From contig NZ_BPFA01000001.1 of NCBI RefSeq assembly GCF_019655055.1, forward strand, positions 232,845-296,844: a stretch of DNA of 64,000 nt, given 5' to 3'. The notes below the pieces were generated by a model. It ran no database searches. It was not told where the DNA came from and saw only the letters and a program-made list of their open reading frames with translations. The stretch's first letter is position 1, and every line of letters begins with the position of its first letter. The stretch is from Shewanella sp. MBTL60-112-B2. GTDB lineage: Bacteria; Pseudomonadota; Gammaproteobacteria; Enterobacterales; Shewanellaceae. Shown in pieces: positions 26,226 through 34,246 of this stretch. Both the position numbers and the translations under genes were made by a program.

Positions 26226-28112
26226 CTACTGTCCTATTCTAGCTTGGTTACGGCCTTCGTTCTTTGCTACGTATAAGGCATCGTCGGCTTTTTTAAACAG
26301 CTGCGACAGCTTGCTATCTGTCGCGCTAAGGCTAGCGACCCCTGCACTGATCGTCATGCTAAAGTCTGCAGGAAATGGGCTGAAATCACTGTATCTGACG
26401 CTATGTACCAAAGCTTGGGCAATCTTATAGGCCTTTGCTAAATCGGTATTTGGTAACAGAATTAAAAACTCTTCACCGCCAATACGAGCGGTCTTATTCT
26501 GCGTTGCAAGTACTTCGCGGCATGTGTCGGCCAAGAACTTTAAGGCATCATCGCCGACTTCGTGGCCATACTTGTCATTAATCAGCTTGAAGTAGTCAAC
26601 ATCAAATGTAATGACAGACAATGGGCTATCAGTTTTTTGAGCTTGTTCGAAGCAAGTCTGCGCCTTGGTGTAGATATAACGGCGGTTGGGAAGCTGAGTA
26701 AGGTCATCTGTTAATGCAAGGGCAGACAAGAGCTTATTTTTTTGAATTTGCTTACGGGCAAAAACAGAGGCAATCAGGATAATAAAGCCGCCTAGAAAGA
26801 TGATGATGCCTTGCTGGAGTTTATTTTGCTCTAGCATGCTCAACTCTAACTCTTTGAGTTGCTGATTTTCAATAAGATGGCGGTTTTCTTGCTCAATCTG
26901 ATCGGCATTGAAGCGAGTGCGCATCTCGGTGGTGTAGCTTGAAAGCTGTTTACTATCGAGTTCCATATGCAACCTCATATATTCAGAGAGGGCATAATAG
27001 GCTTGCTTCCAATCTTCCTGTTTAAGGAAGGCTTGGCTTTCAACTAATTGCAGCTGTGCCAAGCCCCGTATGTTCTTAACGCGGCTAAAGGCGGTGCGCG
27101 CGTAAGCAATACTTTTATGAGCCTGAGGCAGTCGATTTTCCGCGAGATACACTTGTGCGCGAAATAGATGTAAAAAGCTGTAAAAAGCTGTATCTGTAGG
27201 CAGAATAAAGGGTTCCGCTTCGTTGAGGTATTGGTGAGCTTGGGCTATCTCACCAAGCTTTATCAAGGTGCCCGCGATATTTACTGCTACAGTGGCTTGC
27301 TCTAACTCTTTTTTGTTTTCTTTCCAATAGGTATGACTTTCTTCAAATAACCACTTTGCGACGTCTAGATTACCTTGCTCTTCCTCGGCTATGGCAATTG
27401 AGACAGATATAGCATTGGCCCCATCAAAGTTGTTGTTACTAATATGCTTGTCTTGAAGCCGTTTAAAGTAGCGAATAGCATTTGCATATTCACCTAAGCG
27501 GCGATAACTGGTAGCGATTTCATACAAGCTGCTGTTAGCCCAAACGGGTAGGTTTAAATTTTGATATAAAGCATGGGCTATCAGTAAGTCTTCAAGTCCT
27601 TGGGTGAAGTTACCTTGGTAAGAGCGTAAGTAGCCGCGCATATTTCTGGCATCGGCAACTAGGCGTAAATTTTCTAGTGCATAGGCCTCTTCTATGATTT
27701 TGTTATAACCTCTTTGTGCCACTTCGACATTGCCATGCTTTTCTGTAAACCAAGTATGGCAAAGCTCCAGATCAAGCTTATGGTGTGGAAATTGGCTTAA
27801 CTCTGGGTAGTTGAGTACTTGCTTGGCAAATGCTAAGGCCGCTGGGATTTGTTCTTTTTCGTAAGGGTTAAATGACCAACACTGTGCTCGCTTTAGGCGC
27901 AGAAATCGTGGCGTATCACTCTTTAACACCAAGCTTTCTAATTGAGCTAAATGGAGGTGATAGGACTCGGAATTGTCGATGGTGCCACTATCAATAATGG
28001 CAAAGATTTCATCCGCTTTTTGAGTGTTAGTTTGTGTAGCGAAGCTTAAACTACACACAGAAAGAGCGCTGACAAAAAGTAGGATTTGTATTAACAAAGA
28101 AAGCTTGGGCAT
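26226..28112 (-). CDS. Periplasmic-TPR diguanylate cyclase (GGDEF), paralogue 1
   Basis: A 628-residue sensor cyclase. Signal peptide (ending LSFA), a long run of TPR-like helical repeats as the periplasmic sensor (residues about 35-400), a coiled-coil, one membrane segment (about 435-455) and a C-terminal GGDEF domain with the active-site sequence RIGGEEF near residue 545. The Mg and substrate residues look intact (VDYFKLINDKYGH), so it probably makes c-di-GMP. The RxxD inhibitory I-site that usually lies five residues before GGDEF is absent here. It is strikingly similar to the next gene on the same strand. What the TPR region senses is unknown. Confidence 0.88.
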   Translation of the reverse strand: MPKLSLLIQILLFVSALSVCSLSFATQTNTQKADEIFAIIDSGTIDNSESYHLHLAQLESLVLKSDTPRFLRLKRAQCWSFNPYEKEQIPAALAFAKQVLNYPELSQFPHHKLDLELCHTWFTEKHGNVEVAQRGYNKIIEEAYALENLRLVADARNMRGYLRSYQGNFTQGLEDLLIAHALYQNLNLPVWANSSLYEIATSYRRLGEYANAIRYFKRLQDKHISNNNFDGANAISVSIAIAEEEQGNLDVAKWLFEESHTYWKENKKELEQATVAVNIAGTLIKLGEIAQAHQYLNEAEPFILPTDTAFYSFLHLFRAQVYLAENRLPQAHKSIAYARTAFSRVKNIRGLAQLQLVESQAFLKQEDWKQAYYALSEYMRLHMELDSKQLSSYTTEMRTRFNADQIEQENRHLIENQQLKELELSMLEQNKLQQGIIIFLGGFIILIASVFARKQIQKNKLLSALALTDDLTQLPNRRYIYTKAQTCFEQAQKTDSPLSVITFDVDYFKLINDKYGHEVGDDALKFLADTCREVLATQNKTARIGGEEFLILLPNTDLAKAYKIAQALVHSVRYSDFSPFPADFSMTISAGVASLSATDSKLSQLFKKADDALYVAKNEGRNQARIGQ

Positions 28113-28282
28113 TTAGAGTCTACTTTGCGTAGAAGTTATTGATATTCGGGATTAATTATACACTATATAGTATAAAGTATGGCAAGCTTTAGTGTTGTTC
28201 AATGTCATAGAATAGAGCCAAATATACGTATCTATGGCCGCCTTTGTAGCAGCTTTATAGTGAATGAGTGGAGGCAAAAGAT

Positions 28283-28408
28283 ATGATGTGGGCGATGGAC
28301 CTGCTATATGGGATAGCAGGCCTGATATTGGCGGTAAGGATTTACGCTAGTGATGACTTGTCCTGTTGCAGTCGAAAGGTAAAAGTGGCTGACCTTAAAT
28401 CATTTTAA
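28283..28408 (+). CDS. Possible 41-aa small membrane protein
   Basis: Begins MMWAMDLLYGIAGLILAVRI, one membrane-length hydrophobic helix followed by a short polar tail ending VADLKSF. A consensus GGAGG lies eight bases before the first ATG. It sits in the 282-base gap between the two cyclase genes and overlaps the 3' end of the upstream one on the other strand. It could be a regulator of a cyclase or unrelated; I do not recognise it. Confidence 0.45.
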   Translation: MMWAMDLLYGIAGLILAVRIYASDDLSCCSRKVKVADLKSF

Positions 28409-30278
28409 CTTGGTCTCGACCTTCTTTCTTAGCCAAGTAAAGCGCCTCATCGGCTCGTTTCAGCAGCTGAGAAAGTTTTTCGTCAGTATCGCTAAGACTT
28501 GAGACTCCTGCACTTATCGTTATCGAGAACCCTTGAGGGAAAAGGCTAAAGTCAGCATTACGAACCTGATTGACCAGAACCTGGGCAACCTTAAGGGTTT
28601 GTGCCTTATCAGTATTGGGTAGAAGAATGAGAAACTCTTCGCCACCGACACGCGCTGCTTCATACTGGGTCCCTAGTACGGCTCTACAGGTATCGGCGAG
28701 TAACTTTAAGGTTTCGTCGCCAACTTCGTGACCATAGCGGTCATTAATCAGTTTGAAATAGTCAGCGTCGAAACTGATACAGGATAAAGCTTGCTGGTTT
28801 TTTATTGCGCTATCAAAGTAGTCTTGGGCCTGGGTATATATGTAGCGTCGGTTAGGCAACTGAGTGAGATCGTCAGTCAGTGCTAACACAGACAGTAATT
28901 TGTTCTTCTGCAATTGCTTATAAGTGAAAGTCGATATGATAATAAGGATGATGCTGCCCATAAAGATGATAATCCATTGCTGAACTTTATTTTGCTCCAG
29001 CATGGCTAACTCTAGCTCTTTGAGCTTATGATTTTCAACTAGATGGCGATTTTCGGCTTCTATCTGCTCAGCATTAAAGCGAGTGCGCATTTCGGCGTTG
29101 TAGCGAGAGAAGATCTTTTTATCAAGCTCCATATGCAGCTCCATATACTTATATAAAGATTCATAGGCTGCCTGCCAATTGTCCTGCATAAGAAATATCT
29201 GACTCTCTACAAGCTGTACTTGTACCAGTCCGCGTAGGCTATTGACTCGCTCAAATGCCACACGGGCAAGGGCTATACTTTTATGGGCTTGTGAAAACTG
29301 TCCTAGCTCTAAGTAAACTTGAGCATAAAACAGCTGCATATAGTTATAAAAGCCTTCAGCAGACGGAGTAATCAAAGCAGCCGATTCATCTAAATAGTGG
29401 CGAGCTAGGTCGATTTCTCCTAGTTTGATTAAGGTACCAGCCATGTTCACGGCCACACCCGCTTTTTTAAAGCCATTTTGCTTAGCGTCCCAGTAGTGAT
29501 AACTTTCTAGAAATAGCTTCTTAGCCTCCGCAAAGCTATTACGTTCCTCTTCTGCAATTGCGATTGATGAGATCACAACATTGGCTTTATCGAACTGTTG
29601 GTTGTCAATATGGCTCTTATGTAACTGATTGAAATAGCGGATAGCATTGTCTTGATCGCCTAGGCGGCGATATATGGTCGCGATTTCGTAGAGGCTATGC
29701 TGCACCCAAACGGTGACATTTAAACTTTTATAGAGGGTTTGCGCCGTCATTAAGTCTTCTATGCCTTGGGTGTAGTTGCCTTGAAATGAAGTTAAATAGC
29801 CGCGCATCATGCGTACATCAGCCATCAGGCGTAAGTTTTCTAATTGGTAGGCTTCAATAACTAACCGGTTGTAATAAGTTAGCGCGGTATCAACATCACC
29901 CTTTTGCTCCGAGAACCAAGCGTAACAAAGCTCTAAATCTAATTTATCATCGGGAAAATCAGCTAACTCAGGACGTGTTAAAGCCTGTTTTGCAAATAAC
30001 AGAGCTTGGGATATTTCAGCATCATCCAGCATGTTATATGACCAGCAGGTCGCACGAGCTAACAGCAGTTGCCTAGCGAGGTCATTTTTGGGCACTAAAG
30101 GAATTAGCTCTTTGAGGTATTGTTTTCTTTCAATGTTTTTCTCAACCACACCACTGTCGAGTAACTCGAACAGCTCGTCTGCTCGTTTGATATCCGCTGT
30201 AGCAGACACGGCATGCTGGCTGGCCAAAGTTATGATTAAAGCTAGAGAGATGAGTAATAGCTGAATGAGCTTGTGCAT
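28395..30278 (-). CDS. Periplasmic-TPR diguanylate cyclase (GGDEF), paralogue 2
   Basis: A 627-residue copy of the same design as its neighbour: signal peptide (ending SATA), TPR-like repeats, coiled-coil, one membrane segment and a GGDEF domain (RVGGEEF near 545) with DADYFKLINDRYGHEVGDE. Most blocks match the first protein position by position, for example LTDDLTQLPNRRYIYT, which marks a tandem duplication. The I-site is also missing. The two genes are separated by 282 bases, so they may have separate promoters. It probably produces c-di-GMP. Confidence 0.88.
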   Translation of the reverse strand: MHKLIQLLLISLALIITLASQHAVSATADIKRADELFELLDSGVVEKNIERKQYLKELIPLVPKNDLARQLLLARATCWSYNMLDDAEISQALLFAKQALTRPELADFPDDKLDLELCYAWFSEQKGDVDTALTYYNRLVIEAYQLENLRLMADVRMMRGYLTSFQGNYTQGIEDLMTAQTLYKSLNVTVWVQHSLYEIATIYRRLGDQDNAIRYFNQLHKSHIDNQQFDKANVVISSIAIAEEERNSFAEAKKLFLESYHYWDAKQNGFKKAGVAVNMAGTLIKLGEIDLARHYLDESAALITPSAEGFYNYMQLFYAQVYLELGQFSQAHKSIALARVAFERVNSLRGLVQVQLVESQIFLMQDNWQAAYESLYKYMELHMELDKKIFSRYNAEMRTRFNAEQIEAENRHLVENHKLKELELAMLEQNKVQQWIIIFMGSIILIIISTFTYKQLQKNKLLSVLALTDDLTQLPNRRYIYTQAQDYFDSAIKNQQALSCISFDADYFKLINDRYGHEVGDETLKLLADTCRAVLGTQYEAARVGGEEFLILLPNTDKAQTLKVAQVLVNQVRNADFSLFPQGFSITISAGVSSLSDTDEKLSQLLKRADEALYLAKKEGRDQVKMI

Positions 30279-30446
30279 TATGTATTATTTTAAGTAATAA
30301 AGCCTTTTATATTCGACCGTTAGAATACACGATAACGAGTTTTGTTAACTAAGATTTTTATGAGTTGGACGCTTAAAATTGAATCGCTTTCACAAGTTTT
30401 TGCATTTAGCACACTGTGCCTGTATAACAACGCCCTCTAAAGGTTC

Positions 30447-30989
30447 ATGACACAGGTCATTGCGATGAGAAAGTTTTTTGCTTGTTTGCTTTTGCTGACA
30501 AGTTGGTCAGCTTCCGCAGCATCAGACTTAGAAAGATCTGGTGATGTATTACACCTGCTTATTCCAGCTGTAGCCCTGGGTGGTTCGCTTATCTATGAAG
30601 ATGATTATGAAGGTGCGTGGCAGTTAGCCAAAACTGGCGCGGTTTCACGTTTAGTGGTAGAAGGCCTTAAATACACAGTCGATAAAGACAGGCCCGATGG
30701 CTCAGGCGATGATTCGTTCCCGTCAGGCCATACCGCAGACAGCTTTGCCGCCGCCACTTTTGTGCAGCAGCGTTACGGTTGGCAGTGGGCGATTCCTGCC
30801 TATATTGGCGCCACTTATGTGGGTTACACCCGTGTAGAAAGTGACAAACACCAGGTTGAAGACGTGTTAGCTGGTGCCGCCATCGGTATATTATCGGGGC
30901 TATACTTTACCGACCCTTATAAAGGTATTACAGTCACGCCAATCGTAGGTAACGGCAATTATGGCTTATATGTAAGCGGTAAGTTTTAA
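30447..30989 (+). CDS. PAP2-family phosphatase
   Basis: A 180-residue membrane-associated or periplasmic acid phosphatase-type protein. The three PAP2 motifs are intact: KYTVDKDRP (K-x6-RP), PSGH and TRVESDKHQVED (SR-x5-H-x3-D with Thr for Ser). The N-terminus is a signal peptide or anchor ending SASAA. Likely substrates are undecaprenyl pyrophosphate or lipid phosphates; the exact one is unknown. The first ATG follows AAAGG; a second in-frame ATG six codons later (30465) gives a slightly shorter signal peptide. Monocistronic or leading the next gene. Confidence 0.88.
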   Translation: MTQVIAMRKFFACLLLLTSWSASAASDLERSGDVLHLLIPAVALGGSLIYEDDYEGAWQLAKTGAVSRLVVEGLKYTVDKDRPDGSGDDSFPSGHTADSFAAATFVQQRYGWQWAIPAYIGATYVGYTRVESDKHQVEDVLAGAAIGILSGLYFTDPYKGITVTPIVGNGNYGLYVSGKF

Positions 30990-31046
30990 GCCAAATTAAT
31001 TTGAATAAAGAGTGCGTTAATCGTGCTCATTTGTAGAGAAAACATC

Positions 31047-31484
31047 ATGACAGAAGTAAGCCAAACTTATAGAGAACGTGCCGAGCAGGTTTCATTAAAC
31101 GTGTGCAATACGGTAATGCCGATGAACGAGATCCCAAAGGATCTGTTCGAAGCCTATGCCAACCTTTGCAACGAGTTAATTGAAGACACAGATCTTAAGT
31201 TCAGTAATGGTTGGGATGCATTACCTGCAAGTGCTAAGTCACTATTAGCCAGAGAAGACTTCCACGGTTTTTATATCGCTAATGCTTGGTTCCAGTTAAG
31301 CCGTGTTGCACAAGATATTGCAGAAATGGCTGAAACAGATGATGAAATTGCCGAGAAAGAGTACAACGGTATTTTCACCCGTCTAGCAGATGCTTCGCTT
31401 AAAGAAAGTGTACGTAAGCTGAAGAAAGCGCGAACTGACCGTTCGATGCTTAATAGCATTAAGGCTGTGATTGCAGGTCAGTAG
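31047..31484 (+). CDS. Unknown conserved-looking protein
   Basis: A 145-residue, predicted all-helical, acidic cytoplasmic protein (EVSQTYRERAEQVSLNVCNT, DETDDEIAEKEYNGIF near the centre). No signal peptide or membrane helix. I do not recognise a domain. The ATG used follows AGAGAAAAC; a GTG eight codons upstream is also open. It is 57 bases after the PAP2 gene on the same strand and may be co-transcribed. It ends at a hairpin terminator. Confidence 0.65.
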   Translation: MTEVSQTYRERAEQVSLNVCNTVMPMNEIPKDLFEAYANLCNELIEDTDLKFSNGWDALPASAKSLLAREDFHGFYIANAWFQLSRVAQDIAEMAETDDEIAEKEYNGIFTRLADASLKESVRKLKKARTDRSMLNSIKAVIAGQ

Positions 31485-31529
31485 CTGTAACTTTTTGCTA
31501 AAAAGTTAAGTCAAAAAGGCTATTTCAAG

Positions 31530-31561
31530 AGGCTATGGGAGTTTTCCTATAGCCTTTTTTG
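31530..31561 (+). terminator. Terminator after the unknown gene
   Basis: GGCTATGGG/CCTATAGCC stem with short loop and a T6 tract about 45 bases after the stop. Confidence 0.7.
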
Positions 31562-31765
31562 TTGCTAGCAGAGATAGCAACTTTTATCTTCGTGTAGACA
31601 TAGAGATATTTTTAGGCTGCGAGTGGCATCCAACAGCAGTGGTTCCAATGGCCTGCGGCCAGCGTATGTGCAGACACTGCCGTGACACGCAGCAAGTCCA
31701 TCCTTGGAAGCTCGGCCATGACGTCCATGTCATGGACGGTCACGGCCGTATCTACACGGGATTAG
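31561..31765. repeat. Structured palindromic element (possible three-way junction)
   Basis: An initial hairpin GTTGCTA/TAGCAAC (31561-31581) precedes an enclosing CGTGTAGA (31591-31598) / TCTACACG (31751-31758) stem. Inside are a nested hairpin centred on TGGCC-TGC-GGCCA (31648-31661) flanked by CAGTG/CACTG and GCTGCG/CGCAGC, and a second hairpin CGGCC...CATG/CATGGAC...GGCCG (31713-31748). No gene is seen. It looks like a REP/MITE-class element or a structured RNA. The rest of the 360-base gap up to the next gene holds a GGGTCAGAGT-type motif reminiscent of sequences near REP-associated transposases. Confidence 0.55.
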
Positions 31766-31844
31766 ACAAGCATAACTCTGGGGATTCGGATTGAATTGTT
31801 TAGTTTACTCTGACCCAATTATTTTCTAATGCAACGGAGGGCGT

Positions 31845-32873
31845 ATGGCAGAAATAAGCAAGAAAAGCTTGCAAGGAAAGAAGAATCATCATCATGTGTG
31901 GGCTAACTACATGAGACGATGGGCGTCTGATAACAAGAATGTGTTCTACACCACCAAGAACAACAAAAACATTGTTCGTAAAGACAGCGTTAAGAATGTT
32001 GCAGTAGAGCGTCATTTCTATCGCGTTCAACCGCTTACACGTGAGCATGTACAAGTAATCAAACGATGGTCATCTGAAAGTCCAGAAGACTTACAAGAGC
32101 TGCATATGTCTTATCTAAATGATTATCTGAAAATGCAGTACATGGCATCTGTATACAAGCAGAGCGGAATCAAAGATGAAGTAGCTGATAAGATGCTTGA
32201 AGCTTGGAGATGCAACGGCATTGAAAACTATCACACAGCTCATGAAGATGAAGTTCAAGACGTTCTAAAAGCACTTGCAAATCGTGACCTATCTGTACTC
32301 GATGACAGCGAGAATATGATTCACTTCATGCAGTTTTTCGGTCATCAGATTGCTAGGACTAAGAACTTTAAAGACTTAGCTAATACTGGCATGGGCAAAT
32401 CTAATGAGCTTATAGATGAGCGTCTTCGTGCTTTAGCTGAACATATTGCTAAGTTGACTCAAGAATGCTGGTGGTTCATTGGTTATATGTTCGGTATGAA
32501 CTTAGGGCGGTCACTTTATCTTGATAGAAAAGACGATGTTCATTGTTTGCTTATCAATGATACCGTTACGCCGTTCATTACTTCTGACCAGCCGATTGCG
32601 AATGTCCACCAAGCTTTAACCGATGAAATTAAACCACCAGAAGACCATGAGTGTGATTTCTTTTATCCGATATCACCAAACGTCGCTTATATGATTAACA
32701 AATCAAATCGCTTTCCACGTGGCAAGGTTCAAGTATCAGTTGATGTAGTAGAAGAAATGAACACTAAGCTAGCCAAGAAAGCTAATGTTCATATCATTGG
32801 TGACAGTGAAGAGTCGCTAAAACCTTACAAGAAATATGTCGGTGTAAATCTCAACGCTGTTAAGTCTGCTTGA
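31845..32873 (+). CDS. DUF4238 protein
   Basis: A 342-residue soluble protein with the DUF4238 pattern: HHHVWANYMRRWASDNKNVFYTTK at the start, KNVAVERHFY near residue 55, and FITSDQPIA with FYPISPNVAYMIN in the C-terminal half. Function unknown in the literature as far as I know. A strong GGAGG ribosome-binding site lies just before the ATG. It sits alone in an accessory stretch, next to a structured repeat, with a HEPN-like gene convergent. Such genes are often carried on islands and some cluster near defence genes, but nothing here proves a defence role. Confidence 0.75.
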   Translation: MAEISKKSLQGKKNHHHVWANYMRRWASDNKNVFYTTKNNKNIVRKDSVKNVAVERHFYRVQPLTREHVQVIKRWSSESPEDLQELHMSYLNDYLKMQYMASVYKQSGIKDEVADKMLEAWRCNGIENYHTAHEDEVQDVLKALANRDLSVLDDSENMIHFMQFFGHQIARTKNFKDLANTGMGKSNELIDERLRALAEHIAKLTQECWWFIGYMFGMNLGRSLYLDRKDDVHCLLINDTVTPFITSDQPIANVHQALTDEIKPPEDHECDFFYPISPNVAYMINKSNRFPRGKVQVSVDVVEEMNTKLAKKANVHIIGDSEESLKPYKKYVGVNLNAVKSA

Positions 32874-33030
32874 GATAACTGGTTCGATACTACAGATATA
32901 AAAAAAGCCCACGTTGCGTTTTTTTATTATATATCAACCAGATGGGCACGTACTGAATGTGCTCTAAGATTCTCATGCACGAATCCTTCGCATCAGCAAA
33001 TGGCATGGTGAATCTGAATAGAACAGCTCG

Positions 33031-33516
33031 TTATAAGCCACCACCAGCTACATCTGGATACATTATGACCCAAGGATCTGGGTTTTCTGTTTGTTTGTAC
33101 CAGTTAATCGTTGATCTAAACATTTCAATACCTATCTGAATTGGAGTATCTGAATACCCTCCGCTAGAGGTGGGTTCATATGGATAACGTGATTGAACAA
33201 ATAAATTGTCAAATTTTTGAAACCAATACTCGTGGCGATGAAACCCTAACTTATTGTATAAATCTGAATCTATGGCTTTCGCTAAGTCCGTTAAAGTATG
33301 AAGCCTTTTTCCTTTGATTTCATATTGTTCAGAAATAGTACCTTTGCGGTCATTTTCTGAAGGCTGGGCAATAAAACTTTTTAATATTATTTCAATGGCT
33401 ATTGCAGCGTTGACTACTGCTACAAGACCTAAATTAGGTTCCTTCCATAACACTTTGGCAGCTCTTAAATAATCAGAGGCTGTTTCAAGCATATATGGTG
33501 ATTGATGATTCGACAT
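33031..33516 (-). CDS. HEPN-like protein
   Basis: A 161-residue helical protein. ASDYLRAAKVLW, NAAIAIEIILKSFIA, RLHTLTDLAKAI and FVQSRYPYEP resemble the HEPN fold (AbiF/HEPN-type small proteins), whose active members cut RNA through an R-x4-6-H motif. I cannot place a clear catalytic motif: the nearest candidates are KRLH and FHRHEYWF. Function as a toxin or RNase is inference. It is convergent with the DUF4238 gene and has no adjacent antitoxin that I can see. Confidence 0.6.
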   Translation of the reverse strand: MSNHQSPYMLETASDYLRAAKVLWKEPNLGLVAVVNAAIAIEIILKSFIAQPSENDRKGTISEQYEIKGKRLHTLTDLAKAIDSDLYNKLGFHRHEYWFQKFDNLFVQSRYPYEPTSSGGYSDTPIQIGIEMFRSTINWYKQTENPDPWVIMYPDVAGGGL

Positions 33517-33659
33517 ACTATCCCTATGGCTTATTACATTTTAATACGGTCTGTGCGTTAAGCAGATGATGACTGTAAAAGTATGTGTTGGATTATTTAT
33601 TGAAACCGCACTAATCACAATGCGTTAGATCAAGGTTGTAGGGAGGCGTTTAATCCTCA

Positions 33660-33925
33660 ATTGGCAAGATTCGCATTGTTATTTGTAAAGTAAGCACTGT
33701 AGCTAAAGTGATTCGAAAACTCATAGGAAACACCTATTCCCCATCGGAGTTGCCGAGGTCATTGAAGAACTCTTGTAAGGAGAGGGTCGTGATTGAGGCA
33801 TGGAGGCCGAGATAGCCTTAGGTGAGCCATGGTCTTTCTCGTGCATCCATGCATTTCAAGACATTCAAGCTTCCTGCCTATCAGACGGCGAATATGAGGC
33901 GATAGATATTTTCGAAAATGAGTGA
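33660..33925 (+). pseudogene. Gene-remnant region with a 41-aa open frame
   Basis: Upstream of 33800 one frame reads on from AKVIRKLIGNTYSPSELPR to a stop (near 33817) with no start, and a second reads HLFPIGVAEVIEELL to a stop. A 41-aa frame (33800-33925) starts MEAEIALGEPWSFSC and ends AIDIFENE; it has GAGG only two bases before the ATG. I read this as a decayed gene end plus a possible small ORF, but none is identified. Confidence 0.3.
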
Positions 33926-33944
33926 GGATCAACAACTTCGTCGG

Positions 33945-34118
33945 GGCGGCTCGGGTGATGCAAGAGGGGGAAGCTGTTGTCCCCCTTTTGCCCGAGTGTG
34001 AGCTGTAAGCTCACGACCCTAGTCAGGCGTAGCCTGATGCATTACCAATGTGGCATCACCACTGACCTTTAAGTTAGACGAAGTCTAACTTAAAGGTCAG
34101 GCAAAGCCTGATAACAAA
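33945..34118. repeat. Run of six hairpins with short triloops
   Basis: In order: CTCGGG/CCCGAG enclosing AAGAGGGGGA/TCCCCCTTTT (33950-33996); GTGAGCT-GTA-AGCTCAC (33998-34014); TCAGGC-GTA-GCCTGA (34023-34037); GATGC/GCATC (34036-34057); a perfect 18-base arm pair with loop GAA (34062-34100); and TCAGGC-AAA-GCCTGA (34097-34111). This fills part of the gap between the HEPN-like gene and the malic enzyme. No protein is encoded. Confidence 0.75.
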
Positions 34119-34145
34119 CCAACTACCAGATAACCCCAAAAACAA

Positions 34146-34172
34146 AAAAGCAGCCAAATATGACTGCTTTTG
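34146..34172 (-). terminator. Terminator of the malic enzyme gene
   Basis: AAAAGCAG/CTGCTTTT stem with a T tract on the minus strand, about 75 bases past the stop. Confidence 0.65.
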
Positions 34173-34246
34173 ATTTAGACCGTTAGCGAAGCGCTCGTCT
34201 TTGCTTGAACCATCGATATTTTTCCGTTTTAGCTATATCGAAAAAA

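Noticed and set aside
32899..32926. Terminator after the DUF4238 gene
   Set aside because: AAAAGCCCACGTTGCGTTTTT does not form a proper stem; only the A and T tracts suggest one.
33800..33925. 41-aa frame as a firm gene
   Set aside because: The GAGG is only two bases from the ATG, there is no recognisable motif, and the region around it looks decayed; kept only as part of a remnant entry.
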